Positions 1-5,827 of a DNA stretch of 7,246 nucleotides are shown here, in pieces; positions within the stretch are counted from its first letter, which is position 1; every line of letters starts with the position of its first letter. Source of the stretch: Planctomycetaceae bacterium (GTDB taxonomy: Bacteria; Planctomycetota; Planctomycetia; Pirellulales; Thermoguttaceae); NCBI GenBank assembly GCA_031266315.1, contig JAISBG010000876.1:1-7246 (forward strand). Reading direction: 5' to 3'. The notes below the pieces were generated by a model. The model was not told the DNA's origin, searched no databases, and saw nothing but the letters and a program-made list of their open reading frames with translations. A program made the translations under genes and the position numbers.

Positions 1-239
1 ATGAAATTGACAATACCGGAAAAACAATATTCACTCCCATGAGTGTAATAAAAAATTATAAATTGACAATGACCTCTCAAAAAATGATTTTTTAGAGATG
101 CCCACCTATTATTTGATGATTCCGGTGGGAAACACCTAATCCGGTAGATTCTGCAATTTTCTATTGCCCTTACAGGGCGAAGGAAATTTTCACAATAGTT
201 ACGTGAATAGGTAAATTAAATAGACAGTTATCGACATCG
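1..239. other. Intergenic region downstream of recG
   Basis: No convincing gene is present. The first 42 bases read as a 13-codon ATG-to-TGA frame, which is too short to support and may be the tail of something outside the window. An 11-nt direct repeat, AAATTGACAAT, occurs at 4-14 and 60-70. A small hairpin CACTC/GAGTG is at 32-36/41-45. An A/T-rich hairpin lies at 75-98: TCTC and six A pair with six T and GAGA across a TGA loop, with one bulged A. None of these carries a U-tract that would make it a clear recG terminator. A GC-rich hairpin repeat at 163-196 is listed separately. Confidence 0.6.
163..196. repeat. Solo REP-like hairpin related to the 5601-5827 element
   Basis: The core is GCCCT-TAC-AGGGC (166-170/174-178), a perfect 5-bp stem with a 3-nt loop. 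The surrounding 34 nt align with 5788-5820, the outer part of the right arm of the large palindrome: both begin ATTGCCCTT, continue CAGGGCG then AGGAAA, and end CAAT, with a few differences. It therefore looks like a partial or decayed copy of the same family. It sits about 45 to 75 nt after the recG stop and could act as a 3' mRNA stem, but there is no T-run after it on the minus strand, so a terminator role is not supported. Confidence 0.55.
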
Positions 240-2330
240 TTATCCGACGTCGCCCAGATTGAGAACTGCTCCGTAACGTCCGAGCATTTGGCGGCGGAGT
301 TTGGCGTGTTCCGGTTGCGCTAAACCGGGATCGGTAAGCACCATATCGGTTGCGTCTTGCCGCGCTTCGTACAGAATTTCCTTGTCCCGCACCAAATCCG
401 CAACACGGAACGGCGGCATTCCGTGTTGCTGAGTACCAAACAAATCACCCGCACCACGAATTTCAAAATCTTTTTCCGCCAGTTTAAATCCGTCCGATAA
501 TTTCACAAACGCCTGTAACCGTTTTTGCGATTCTTCCGTAACAGCATTACAAAATACCGTACAATATCCCGGATTGCCGCCGCGCCCGATTCTGCCGCGA
601 AGTTGATGTAATTGCGATAACCCGAAACGTTCCGCACTTTCAATCGTTAGTAAGTTCGCGTTCGGAACATCCACACCAACCTCAATAACTGTTGTCGCAA
701 TCAAAATTTGAATCTCACCTGTACGAAAATCGAACATAATTTTTTCTTTTTCCGCAGCAGGCATCCGACCGTGAATAATACCAAGCCGGATTTCTTTGAG
801 AAGACCGGTTGATAATTGTTCATAAACTTCCTGAAGACTTCGCGCGTCGAAATTTTCCGACTCTTCAACCAACGGTACCACCACATAACCTTGCCAACCG
901 TCTTCGGTAACTTTCCGCGCAACAAAATCCCACCACGCGGTACGGCGTTCAGGTTCGGCAAGATAGGTTGTAACTTTTTGTCTGCCCGGCGGCATTCCGT
1001 TCATAATTGACACGTCAAGATCACCAAACAACGTCATCGTAACACTTCGCGGAATAGGTGTTGCCGTCATCACAAGATAATGCGGATCAAATTTTCCGCC
1101 GGTTTTCAAAACAGCACGTTGAAGAACTCCAAACTTATGTTGTTCGTCAATCACGACAAGCCCAAGTTTTTGAAATGAAATTTCATTCTGAATAATTGCC
1201 TGCGTTCCAACAACAATCTGAGCCGAACCTGTTGCAATATCTTGCAAAATACAGGCGCGTTCATTGGACTTCTGACCGCCGAATAACGGTACAATTTTAA
1301 CCTGACTGTTTTCGAGCATTCGGGTTAACGTTCGCAAATGTTGCCGCGCCAACACTTCGGTCGGTGCCATAAACACCGCCTGATGACCATTCGCAACCGC
1401 AAGAAGCATCGCGTAAACCGCAACAACCGTTTTACCGCTGCCGACATCGCCCTGTAACAACCGGTTCATCGGAACCGGACGCGACATATCGTTTACAATT
1501 TCTTTGATCACCCGTTCCTGCGCTTTGGTCAGTGTGAACGGAAACCGCTGCCGAATCCGAACATCAATCTTTTTGTCAACCGGCAATGGCGACGCTTTCA
1601 GATGAGTACGATGTTGAAGACGCCGAACCGCCAAACCAAGTTGCAGGACGAAAAGTTCTTGGTAAATAAAACGGCGTTTCGCCCACAACATTGTTGTTTT
1701 GTCCGGCGGAAAATGAATTGCCGGAATTGCCTCGCGAATCGGTAACAATTTATGTTCCGCCAGAAATTGTTCCGGAAAAACTTCGTCAAGCAACGGCGCA
1801 TAAATCGGTAACATGTTCCGCAAAATCCTTCGGAGATGAAATTGTTTGAGTCCTTCCGTTAGCGGATAAATCGGTAAATACGGTTCTACTTCGTCTTCAT
1901 CTTCTGTTTCGGCAAGATAAGTGATTTGCGGATGCATCATTGTCCAAAAGGGGTGATCGTATCGGGGTTTGCCGGTCAACATAACACGTCTTCCTCTGGC
2001 AAAATCCCGCATGATAAACGACATCTTGAACCAAAGCCCTTTGACATAACCTTTACCGTTACAATTTACAATGAGAGTGAGCAGTTGACCGCGAACCGTG
2101 GAGCGAGTATCCCATTCTTCGATAGTTCCGATAATTGTCTGCAATGTACGATCTTCCTGAAGTTGGTCAATCTCACGGCGTTCCGTCATATCCTGATAAT
2201 CACGCGGAAAATAGAACAATAAATCCGCCGCACGAATAATCCCAATCCGTTTCAAAATTTCCGCACGCTGCGTACCAACTCCTTTCAAATATTGAACCTG
2301 AGAACGAAGATCGAGAATCTCTTCAGACAT
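240..2330 (-). CDS. recG: ATP-dependent DNA helicase RecG
   Basis: RecG is a cytoplasmic double-stranded DNA translocase that remodels stalled replication forks and Holliday junctions. The 696-residue product matches the usual RecG length of about 690. The N-terminal wedge region starts with an LKGVGTQRAEIL segment (residues 15-26). The helicase core shows Walker A GDVGSGKT (294-301), Walker B DEQHKFGV (395-402; DEQH box), TATPIPRS (423-430), PLVEESE (486-492), HGRM (520-523), TTVIEVGVDVP (546-556) and QLRGRIGRG (576-584). The RecG-specific TRG translocation motif is near RGAGDLFGTQQHG (625-637). No key residue looks lost. ATG at 2328-2330 is the natural start because the family's N-terminus begins just after it. 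Only a weak AGAG precedes it, at a 2-nt spacing. The stop is TAA at 240-242. It stands alone between two repeat-rich gaps and reads as an ordinary housekeeping gene. Confidence 0.97.
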   Translation of the reverse strand: MSEEILDLRSQVQYLKGVGTQRAEILKRIGIIRAADLLFYFPRDYQDMTERREIDQLQEDRTLQTIIGTIEEWDTRSTVRGQLLTLIVNCNGKGYVKGLWFKMSFIMRDFARGRRVMLTGKPRYDHPFWTMMHPQITYLAETEDEDEVEPYLPIYPLTEGLKQFHLRRILRNMLPIYAPLLDEVFPEQFLAEHKLLPIREAIPAIHFPPDKTTMLWAKRRFIYQELFVLQLGLAVRRLQHRTHLKASPLPVDKKIDVRIRQRFPFTLTKAQERVIKEIVNDMSRPVPMNRLLQGDVGSGKTVVAVYAMLLAVANGHQAVFMAPTEVLARQHLRTLTRMLENSQVKIVPLFGGQKSNERACILQDIATGSAQIVVGTQAIIQNEISFQKLGLVVIDEQHKFGVLQRAVLKTGGKFDPHYLVMTATPIPRSVTMTLFGDLDVSIMNGMPPGRQKVTTYLAEPERRTAWWDFVARKVTEDGWQGYVVVPLVEESENFDARSLQEVYEQLSTGLLKEIRLGIIHGRMPAAEKEKIMFDFRTGEIQILIATTVIEVGVDVPNANLLTIESAERFGLSQLHQLRGRIGRGGNPGYCTVFCNAVTEESQKRLQAFVKLSDGFKLAEKDFEIRGAGDLFGTQQHGMPPFRVADLVRDKEILYEARQDATDMVLTDPGLAQPEHAKLRRQMLGRYGAVLNLGDVG

Positions 2331-2390
2331 AACTCTATTAGTAAATAGTGAATAGTTAATAACGAATAGTTGATAATGATTAATAGAGGT
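2331..2390 (-). promoter_or_regulatory. recG leader with inverted repeat overlapping the start region
   Basis: A perfect 8-bp inverted repeat, CTCTATTA (2333-2340) and TAATAGAG (2381-2388), lies directly upstream of the recG ATG. In the minus-strand mRNA its 3' arm ends 2 nt before the ATG and contains the only purine-rich AGAG. A folded stem would therefore cover the ribosome landing site. The 40-nt loop carries the dispersed AATAGTGAATAGTT repeat (2344-2357) and a second copy ending in GAATAGTT (2371). The structure is seen directly. Any control of translation is inference, and AT-rich 8-mers can pair by chance. Confidence 0.35.
2344..2371. repeat. Copy 1 of the AATAGTGAATAGTT repeat family
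   Basis: The exact 14-mer AATAGTGAATAGTT is at 2344-2357, followed by AATAACGAATAGTT (2358-2371). The second half recurs at 3575-3595, where GAATAACGAATAGTT is followed by AATGG. The 14-mer recurs exactly at 3725-3738, and its reverse complement at 3786-3799. Four occurrences within 1.5 kb, all intergenic, indicate a dispersed repeat and not chance AT-richness. Confidence 0.6.
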
Positions 2391-2425
2391 AAGCTATTCC
2401 TCAAAAGACCCGCTGGACGGTTGTG

Positions 2426-2502
2426 CCGGTTGAGTTGTTACTGACTCAAAAAATACGCAAAGGAGGGGCATTACCTGTTGGCGTCAATAACGACTCAACC
2501 GG
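2426..2502. repeat. Imperfect 22-nt inverted repeat
   Basis: The arm at 2426-2447 begins CCGGTTGAGTTGTTAC and pairs with 2481-2502, which ends ATAACGACTCAACCGG. They match at 19 of 22 positions across a 33-nt spacer. The left arm also contains its own small hairpin TTGAGT/ACTCAA (2430-2435 with 2444-2449). The same TTGAGTCAA theme recurs around 2556-2564. It could be a decayed mobile-element terminus pair, a protein-binding site or an RNA stem. The sequence does not decide between these. Confidence 0.45.
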
Positions 2503-2649
2503 AATGATAAGTATTATCAGATATTTCAGTTTATTTTCAATATCTTTAAGGGTTATTGAGTCAAATTGTTTCGGGATTCGGTAATTTTTAGCAAAATCTC
2601 TTCCTTTTCACGCCCCAAGTCGGGCAAAATAGAGAAAATTAGAGAGCAT

Positions 2650-2689
2650 CTTTCAGCAAGAGGTGGGCAACCTTTCGCTGAAAGGTTGC
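2650..2689. promoter_or_regulatory. Two mutually exclusive hairpins
   Basis: GCAACCTTTC (2667-2676) pairs perfectly with GAAAGGTTGC (2680-2689) across the 3-nt loop GCT, a 10-bp stem. CTTTCAGC (2650-2657) pairs perfectly with GCTGAAAG (2677-2684), an 8-bp stem that uses the 3' half of the first one. The two folds cannot coexist, an arrangement familiar from attenuators and riboswitch expression platforms. No T-tract follows on either strand, and the nearest minus-strand gene start (recG) is about 320 nt away. Regulatory function is therefore unproven. Confidence 0.4.
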
Positions 2690-2883
2690 GTCGACGTACT
2701 CGCCGACAGTGAATCAGATTAACGATGGGGCACTTCTAATAATTGCGATTCTATCGTTTTATTTTTTTTTTATAGATTTTTTTCTGAGGATTTCTATTTT
2801 TTTGGTATTATTTTTGTTTTTTTCTAGGGAATGATTTTTGCCATTTATCATTTTTTGTTTCCTATTGAAGCGGTTTGGTCGTA

Positions 2884-3537
2884 CTATCCCTTACATTTTG
2901 CGTTGGAAACACGTTTCAGACTCACGAGTCGGCTCATAGTGTAAACTAAATTCCGCATTCCAATCTGAAATTTCGCTCGAATGATTCCAATCGTTCGTAA
3001 TATCTCGTTGCCCATCCGCATTTTTTGTGCGCCAAAAATGTGTTCAATTCGACTTCGGGCTTTCGATTTCAACGTGTTGTTCGCTTTCTGTTCGTCTGTC
3101 AACGGATGGTTATGATAATCCCTTTTATTGATTTGAGAATCAAAGCCGCGTTGTTGCAATTTCTCACCGATCTCCTTACTCTTGTATGCAGAATCCGCAA
3201 AAATGGGTTGTCGATATTTTTCATCGTTTTCATCTTTCTCCGCGTGATCGAGAACCAAATCCAAAAAAGGAACGCTATCATGAACCGCCGCATTCGTCAC
3301 CTTATAATCCGTAATTATTTTCATATCCGAATTCGCCTTGACATGATTTTTGTAGCCATAATGTTTTTCGTTATTCTTTCGCGTGTAACGGGCATCAAAA
3401 TCGGTTTGCGATCTCACTGCCGGCTTGCAAGTACGAGACGAAAGTTTTTCCCCTTTTTTAATTTGGGTGTAGTCGTCTTTAGAAAAGTCTTGCTTCGGAA
3501 CATCGACAGGTCCCAGTGAATTTGGAGTGCAATGGGA
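2884..3537 (-). pseudogene. IS5-family transposase, N-terminally truncated remnant
   Basis: This is the C-terminal part of a DDE transposase of the IS5 group. The open frame runs from just after a TGA (3538-3540) to TAG at 2884-2886. Homology appears to begin at VDVPKQ (about 3507) and continues through YTQIKKGEK, TDFDARYTRKNNEKHYGYKNH, TNAAVHDS, the second catalytic region ADSAYKS and the glutamate region RSRIEHIFGAQK, to the usual C-terminus GMRNLVYTMSRLVSL. The only start codon in the conserved part is an internal GTG (3415-3417). About 210 residues remain, against roughly 320-360 in intact relatives. The N-terminal DNA-binding half and the first catalytic aspartate, expected just before VDVPKQ, are absent. 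Codons before that point do not resemble the family, so the break lies near 3505-3515. It cannot encode an active enzyme. No terminal inverted repeats were recognised. Confidence 0.85.
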
Positions 3538-3574
3538 TCAATCTCCGGCAGTGAATCTGTTGCGCCGTAAATTT

Positions 3575-3595
3575 AGTGAATAACGAATAGTTAAT
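3575..3595. repeat. Copy 2 of the repeat family, interrupted by the MITE-like element
   Basis: AGTGAATAACGAATAGTTAAT lies here in the same orientation as copy 1, with which it shares AATAACGAATAGTT. It ends in TTAAT (3591-3595), the left half of the flanking duplication of the element at 3596-3722. Its last bases, ATAG-TTAAT, form the outer part of the palindrome arm that resumes at 3723. Confidence 0.55.
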
Positions 3596-3722
3596 GGTAA
3601 CTTCTAAAAACCTTTAGCAAAGATTATTTTTTGACAGGATATACATAATAAACTGGATTTTATTTGATTTTTATTTTATAAATTTTTTAAATCCTGTCAA
3701 AAAATAGATTTTTAGAAGTTAC
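3596..3722. mobile_element. MITE-like non-autonomous inverted-repeat element
   Basis: The outer terminal repeats are GTAACTTCTAAAAA (3597-3610) and TTTTTAGAAGTTAC (3709-3722), a perfect match. Internally, TATTTTTTGACAGGAT (3625-3640) matches ATCCTGTCAAAAAATA (3691-3706). Between these two blocks the left arm has 14 nt where the right arm has 2. The extra segment is itself a small hairpin, CTTT-AGC-AAAG. TTAAT flanks the element on both sides (3591-3595 and 3723-3727), as expected of a target duplication, with one extra G at 3596. The AT-rich centre has no open frame, so movement would need a transposase in trans. Excision restores a palindrome arm (see the 3723-3805 entry), which strongly supports insertion over chance. 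The transposase family is unknown; a link to the nearby IS5 remnant is not shown. Confidence 0.65.
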
Positions 3723-3805
3723 TTAATAGTGAATAGTTCGCAAGTGTATAATTTACCAAAACGTATTGAATCCGCTTGCGTCTCCAACTATTCACTATTA
3801 ACTAT
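3723..3805. repeat. Long palindrome with AATAGTGAATAGTT arms (copies 3 and 4)
   Basis: TTAATAGTGAATAGTT (3723-3738) pairs perfectly over 16 bp with 3786-3801. Inside this, CGCAAG (3739-3744) pairs with CTTGCG (3775-3780), leaving a 5-nt bulge TCTCC and a loop of about 30 nt. The right arm continues for four more bases, CTAT (3802-3805). The matching ATAG lies at 3587-3590, on the far side of the MITE-like element. The ancestral arm was therefore 20 nt, ATAGTTAATAGTGAATAGTT, and was split by the insertion. The function of the palindrome is unknown. Confidence 0.65.
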
Positions 3806-3862
3806 ATTGTGTGAATTATATGATTAGTATTTTGGGAGTACGTAGTAACCGTTGGTGTTACG

Positions 3863-3879
3863 AAAAAGCCCTATCGGGC
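3863..3879 (-). terminator. Possible intrinsic terminator downstream of the sulfatase
   Basis: Read on the minus strand, GCCC-GATA-GGGC is followed at once by TTTTT, the classic hairpin plus U-tract. It lies about 120 nt past the sulfatase stop. The stem is only 4 bp (all G-C), so it is a weak candidate. The core also resembles the GCCCT/AGGGC hairpins of the repeats at 163-196 and 5601-5827, including the following GGGCGATT, so it may be a decayed member of that family. A second small stem, TCCG/CGGA, lies beside it at 3883-3895. Confidence 0.4.
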
Positions 3880-4000
3880 GATTCCGTGTTTCGGAGCAAT
3901 TCAGAAAATAGGTACAAATATTCAATACAACCCTAACGCTATTCAATTTTTATTCACACGTTGTATTTGTTGCAAGGCATAAAACGATAATTGCCGGAAG

Positions 4001-5488
4001 TTATTGTGGTTTCCAGGGAGTTTGTTCGTTTTTTGGTTTGAGAAATTCGGCTTTAGTGTCCTGATACCACCGGAAAAGATGTTTTTGCAACTCTTTTGTT
4101 TTTTCCGGCATTTTTTCTGCGAGATCTGTTTGTTCTCCCTGATCTTTTGTAACATCAAAAAGGTGGACACGTCCGTCTTCGAGACGTTGGATCAATTTAT
4201 AATCTCCCATCCGAACCGCCGAAGAAGGAAAACCGCCTTGATTACTGTAATGAGGATAATGCCAGAAAAAAGCGTCGTGTTTTTGCAACATATTTTCTCC
4301 TTTCAGTAACGGCGCAAAACTCACACCGTCGAGATGTTGTTCCGGTTTGAGCGGAAGCCCCGCCAGTTCGAGCAATGTCGGATAAAAATCCGTACTGATT
4401 ACCGGTTCATCGCAAACACTGCCGGATTGGATTGTTTTCGACCAACGAATAATCAGCGGTTCACGGATTCCGCCTTCGTAGTTCCAACCTTTTCCCGCGC
4501 GAAACGGTAAATTGCTCGTTGGCGACCCTTCCGCCGTGGCAAGACCGCCGTTGTCCGACATGAACACGACAATCGTATTTTCGTTCAAACCGAGTTCATT
4601 CAACTTGGCGAGAACCCGACCGACACAAGCATCCGTATGGGACATCATTCCAGCGTAAATTTCATGGTTTTGACGGCAACGGCTTTTACGCGGTTGATCG
4701 GACACATGAACCTGTTCTTCATCAATAAAATCACGTGTTTCGTCATTTTGCAAATTAAGTTTCTGTTTTTTTTCCCGATACGGGGCAACATATTCTTCGG
4801 ACGCTCCCAGCGGAACATGAACTTGATAAAACGAAAGATAAAGCAAAAAAGGCGAATCCTTAAATGCCTCCAAAACAAGCAGTGCATCATTTGTGATTTG
4901 TGTTGTCCGGGTTTCGATGGGAGTTGCGGAATTTTTCGGAGTAACCGGCGGCAATTTCGGCAACGTTAAATTGGTAATAGACGGAGCGATATGCAGAATG
5001 TCGCCGCTTACAACATCGAATCCTTGAAGTTGCGGTCCGTAATCTTTCAAATTGCCGAGATGCCACTTTCCAAGCAATGCGGTTTTGTAACCGGCTTCGT
5101 GAAACGCTTCCCCTAATGTTGTTTCCTCAAGCGGCATGAAAAGATTGAGAGTTGCCGGTTCAAAACGTTCACTCCGTGTTCCTGCCAGAAAATTCGTAAT
5201 TCCCGACCGAACCGGATAACGACCCGTCATAATACTGTAACGAGTCGGACTGCAAACACAGCAAGCGGCATACGCTGTGGTAAATTTCATTCCTTCTGAC
5301 GCAAGCCGGTCGATATTCGGTGTTTCATAAAAGGAGTTCGGGTTGAACGCCCCAATATCCATAACACCAAGATCATCCGCCAGAATAAACACAATATTCG
5401 GTTTGGTTTTCGTGTTTTCTCCCACCACACCAATCGGGAAAACTCCAAACAATAAAAAAAGGACGACAAAGAAAAATAAAGTTCGCAT
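4001..5488 (-). CDS. Secreted sulfatase (arylsulfatase A-like, formylglycine type)
   Basis: The product is predicted to hydrolyse sulfate esters, most likely on sulfated polysaccharides, outside the cytoplasm. The 495 residues begin with a short basic start and a hydrophobic stretch (residues 4-22), then VVGENTKTKPN, a plausible Sec signal peptide. The alkaline-phosphatase/sulfatase fold shows PNIVFILADDLG with the metal-binding Asp pair (38-39). The modification motif is C79-S-P-T-R83, followed by YSIMTGR; Cys79 would become formylglycine by a sulfatase-modifying enzyme not encoded here. GYKTALLGKWHLG (133-145) is the second family signature. His224 in YQVHVPLG, SDNGG (311-315), which supplies metal ligands, and Lys333 in AGKGWNYEGG complete the active site. 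HYPHYSNQGG near 410-419 is common in planctomycete and Bacteroidetes homologues. All catalytic residues are present and the length is normal. The substrate cannot be read from sequence. ATG at 5486-5488 is preceded by A-rich DNA with no strong Shine-Dalgarno. Confidence 0.95.
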   Translation of the reverse strand: MRTLFFFVVLFLLFGVFPIGVVGENTKTKPNIVFILADDLGVMDIGAFNPNSFYETPNIDRLASEGMKFTTAYAACCVCSPTRYSIMTGRYPVRSGITNFLAGTRSERFEPATLNLFMPLEETTLGEAFHEAGYKTALLGKWHLGNLKDYGPQLQGFDVVSGDILHIAPSITNLTLPKLPPVTPKNSATPIETRTTQITNDALLVLEAFKDSPFLLYLSFYQVHVPLGASEEYVAPYREKKQKLNLQNDETRDFIDEEQVHVSDQPRKSRCRQNHEIYAGMMSHTDACVGRVLAKLNELGLNENTIVVFMSDNGGLATAEGSPTSNLPFRAGKGWNYEGGIREPLIIRWSKTIQSGSVCDEPVISTDFYPTLLELAGLPLKPEQHLDGVSFAPLLKGENMLQKHDAFFWHYPHYSNQGGFPSSAVRMGDYKLIQRLEDGRVHLFDVTKDQGEQTDLAEKMPEKTKELQKHLFRWYQDTKAEFLKPKNEQTPWKPQ

Positions 5489-5543
5489 TTTTTGTAATTT
5501 TTTCTTTCAAAAGGTTAAATGAAACGAAATAAACTAAACTGTT

Positions 5544-5559
5544 TATAATACTCATTATA
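5544..5559 (-). promoter_or_regulatory. Candidate sulfatase promoter / operator palindrome
   Basis: TATAAT-ACTC-ATTATA is a perfect 6-4-6 inverted repeat. On the minus strand it gives a consensus -10 box TATAAT (5559 to 5554) about 65 nt upstream of the sulfatase ATG. At 17-nt spacing the -35 position reads TTTTAA, a poor match to TTGACA. The plus strand also carries TATAAT (5544-5549), so divergent initiation or a dimeric regulator site is possible. In AT-rich DNA such a -10 can occur by chance. Confidence 0.35.
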
Positions 5560-5600
5560 CTTGAAACAGATGTTCCTTAAAAGTAGGCAAAGTTTTTTGT

Positions 5601-5827
5601 TAGTAGGATTGCAAGTTTTTTCCTCCGCCCCTTTAGGGGCAACGCATAACAACCCACCGCAACGCGGTGGGTTAAAGCCGCCCATAAATTTCGCCCTGAA
5701 AGGGCAATGCCAATTCGTTTTGCGTTGCCCTTTTCAGGGCGATTGTGGAGGGACTGTTACCCACCGCGTTGCGGTGGGTTGTTACGCATTGCCCTTGCAG
5801 GGCGGAGGAAAACTTGCAATCCTACTG
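5601..5827. mobile_element. 227-bp nested palindromic (REP/BIME-like) element with flanking direct repeats
   Basis: The outer arms at 5602-5672 and 5759-5826 are nearly perfect inverted repeats of about 70 nt, starting AGTAGGATTGCAAGTTTT and ending in a CCCACCGC-AAC-GCGGTGGG hairpin. A second inner pair (5692-5710 with 5722-5741), built on CGCCCTGAAAGGGCAA, sits at the centre around an 11-nt loop. The whole unit can fold as one long cruciform or as a chain of short GC-rich hairpins. A perfect 10-bp direct repeat, AGTTTTTTGT, lies one base outside each end (5591-5600 and 5828-5837), like a target duplication. No transposase is encoded, and a 93-codon plus-strand frame across it is only repeat read-through. 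A partial copy lies at 163-196. It lies between the sulfatase and the DUF1559 gene, just upstream of the sulfatase promoter candidate. Confidence 0.7.

Larger units (their letters stand above)
2331..2883. other. Gene-free gap between transposase remnant and recG
   Basis: No open frame here shows family motifs. From left to right it contains the recG leader repeat, an imperfect inverted repeat at 2426-2502, a small palindrome TGATAA-GTA-TTATCA at 2505-2519, the odd-centred palindrome TTGAGTCAA near 2556-2564, two competing hairpins at 2650-2689, and an extremely T-rich stretch at about 2757-2865. The T-rich stretch lies just past the 3' end of the transposase remnant and may include the old IS end, but I could not identify a terminal inverted repeat. 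A recG promoter presumably lies here; no good -35/-10 pair was found. Confidence 0.6.
3541..4000. other. Repeat-filled gap between sulfatase and transposase remnant
   Basis: No gene is seen. The gap holds the broken edge of the transposase remnant, the interrupted repeat copy 2, the MITE-like element, the palindrome at 3723-3805 and the weak terminator at 3863-3879. The part from 3896 to 4000, immediately after the sulfatase stop, shows no structure I can support. Confidence 0.6.

Noticed and set aside
1..42. Short ATG-to-TGA frame at the window start
   Set aside because: Thirteen codons, no ribosome-binding site visible and no upstream context; cannot be supported as a gene.
7..91. Plus-strand promoter from the TTGACA motifs at 7-12 and 63-68
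   Set aside because: Neither has an acceptable -10 box at 16-18 nt spacing, and there is no plus-strand gene downstream.
701..2222. Several 60-100 codon frames on both strands inside recG
   Set aside because: They overlap an intact recG with all helicase motifs and show no conserved features.
2757..2865. T-rich stretch as a transcription terminator
   Set aside because: The T-runs lie on the plus strand with no preceding GC-rich stem, and no plus-strand gene ends there. For minus-strand genes the stretch would be A-rich.
3025..3519. 164-codon plus-strand open frame opposite the transposase remnant
   Set aside because: It is the antisense shadow of a frame with clear IS5 transposase motifs and has no recognisable domain of its own.
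3520..3600. N-terminal half of the transposase in another frame
   Set aside because: Minus-strand frames upstream of VDVPKQ were read and do not resemble the IS5 N-terminal domain or the first catalytic Asp region. A truncation fits better than a frameshift.
5602..5826. CRISPR array
   Set aside because: The repeats are inverted, with no regular direct-repeat/spacer spacing and no cas genes nearby.
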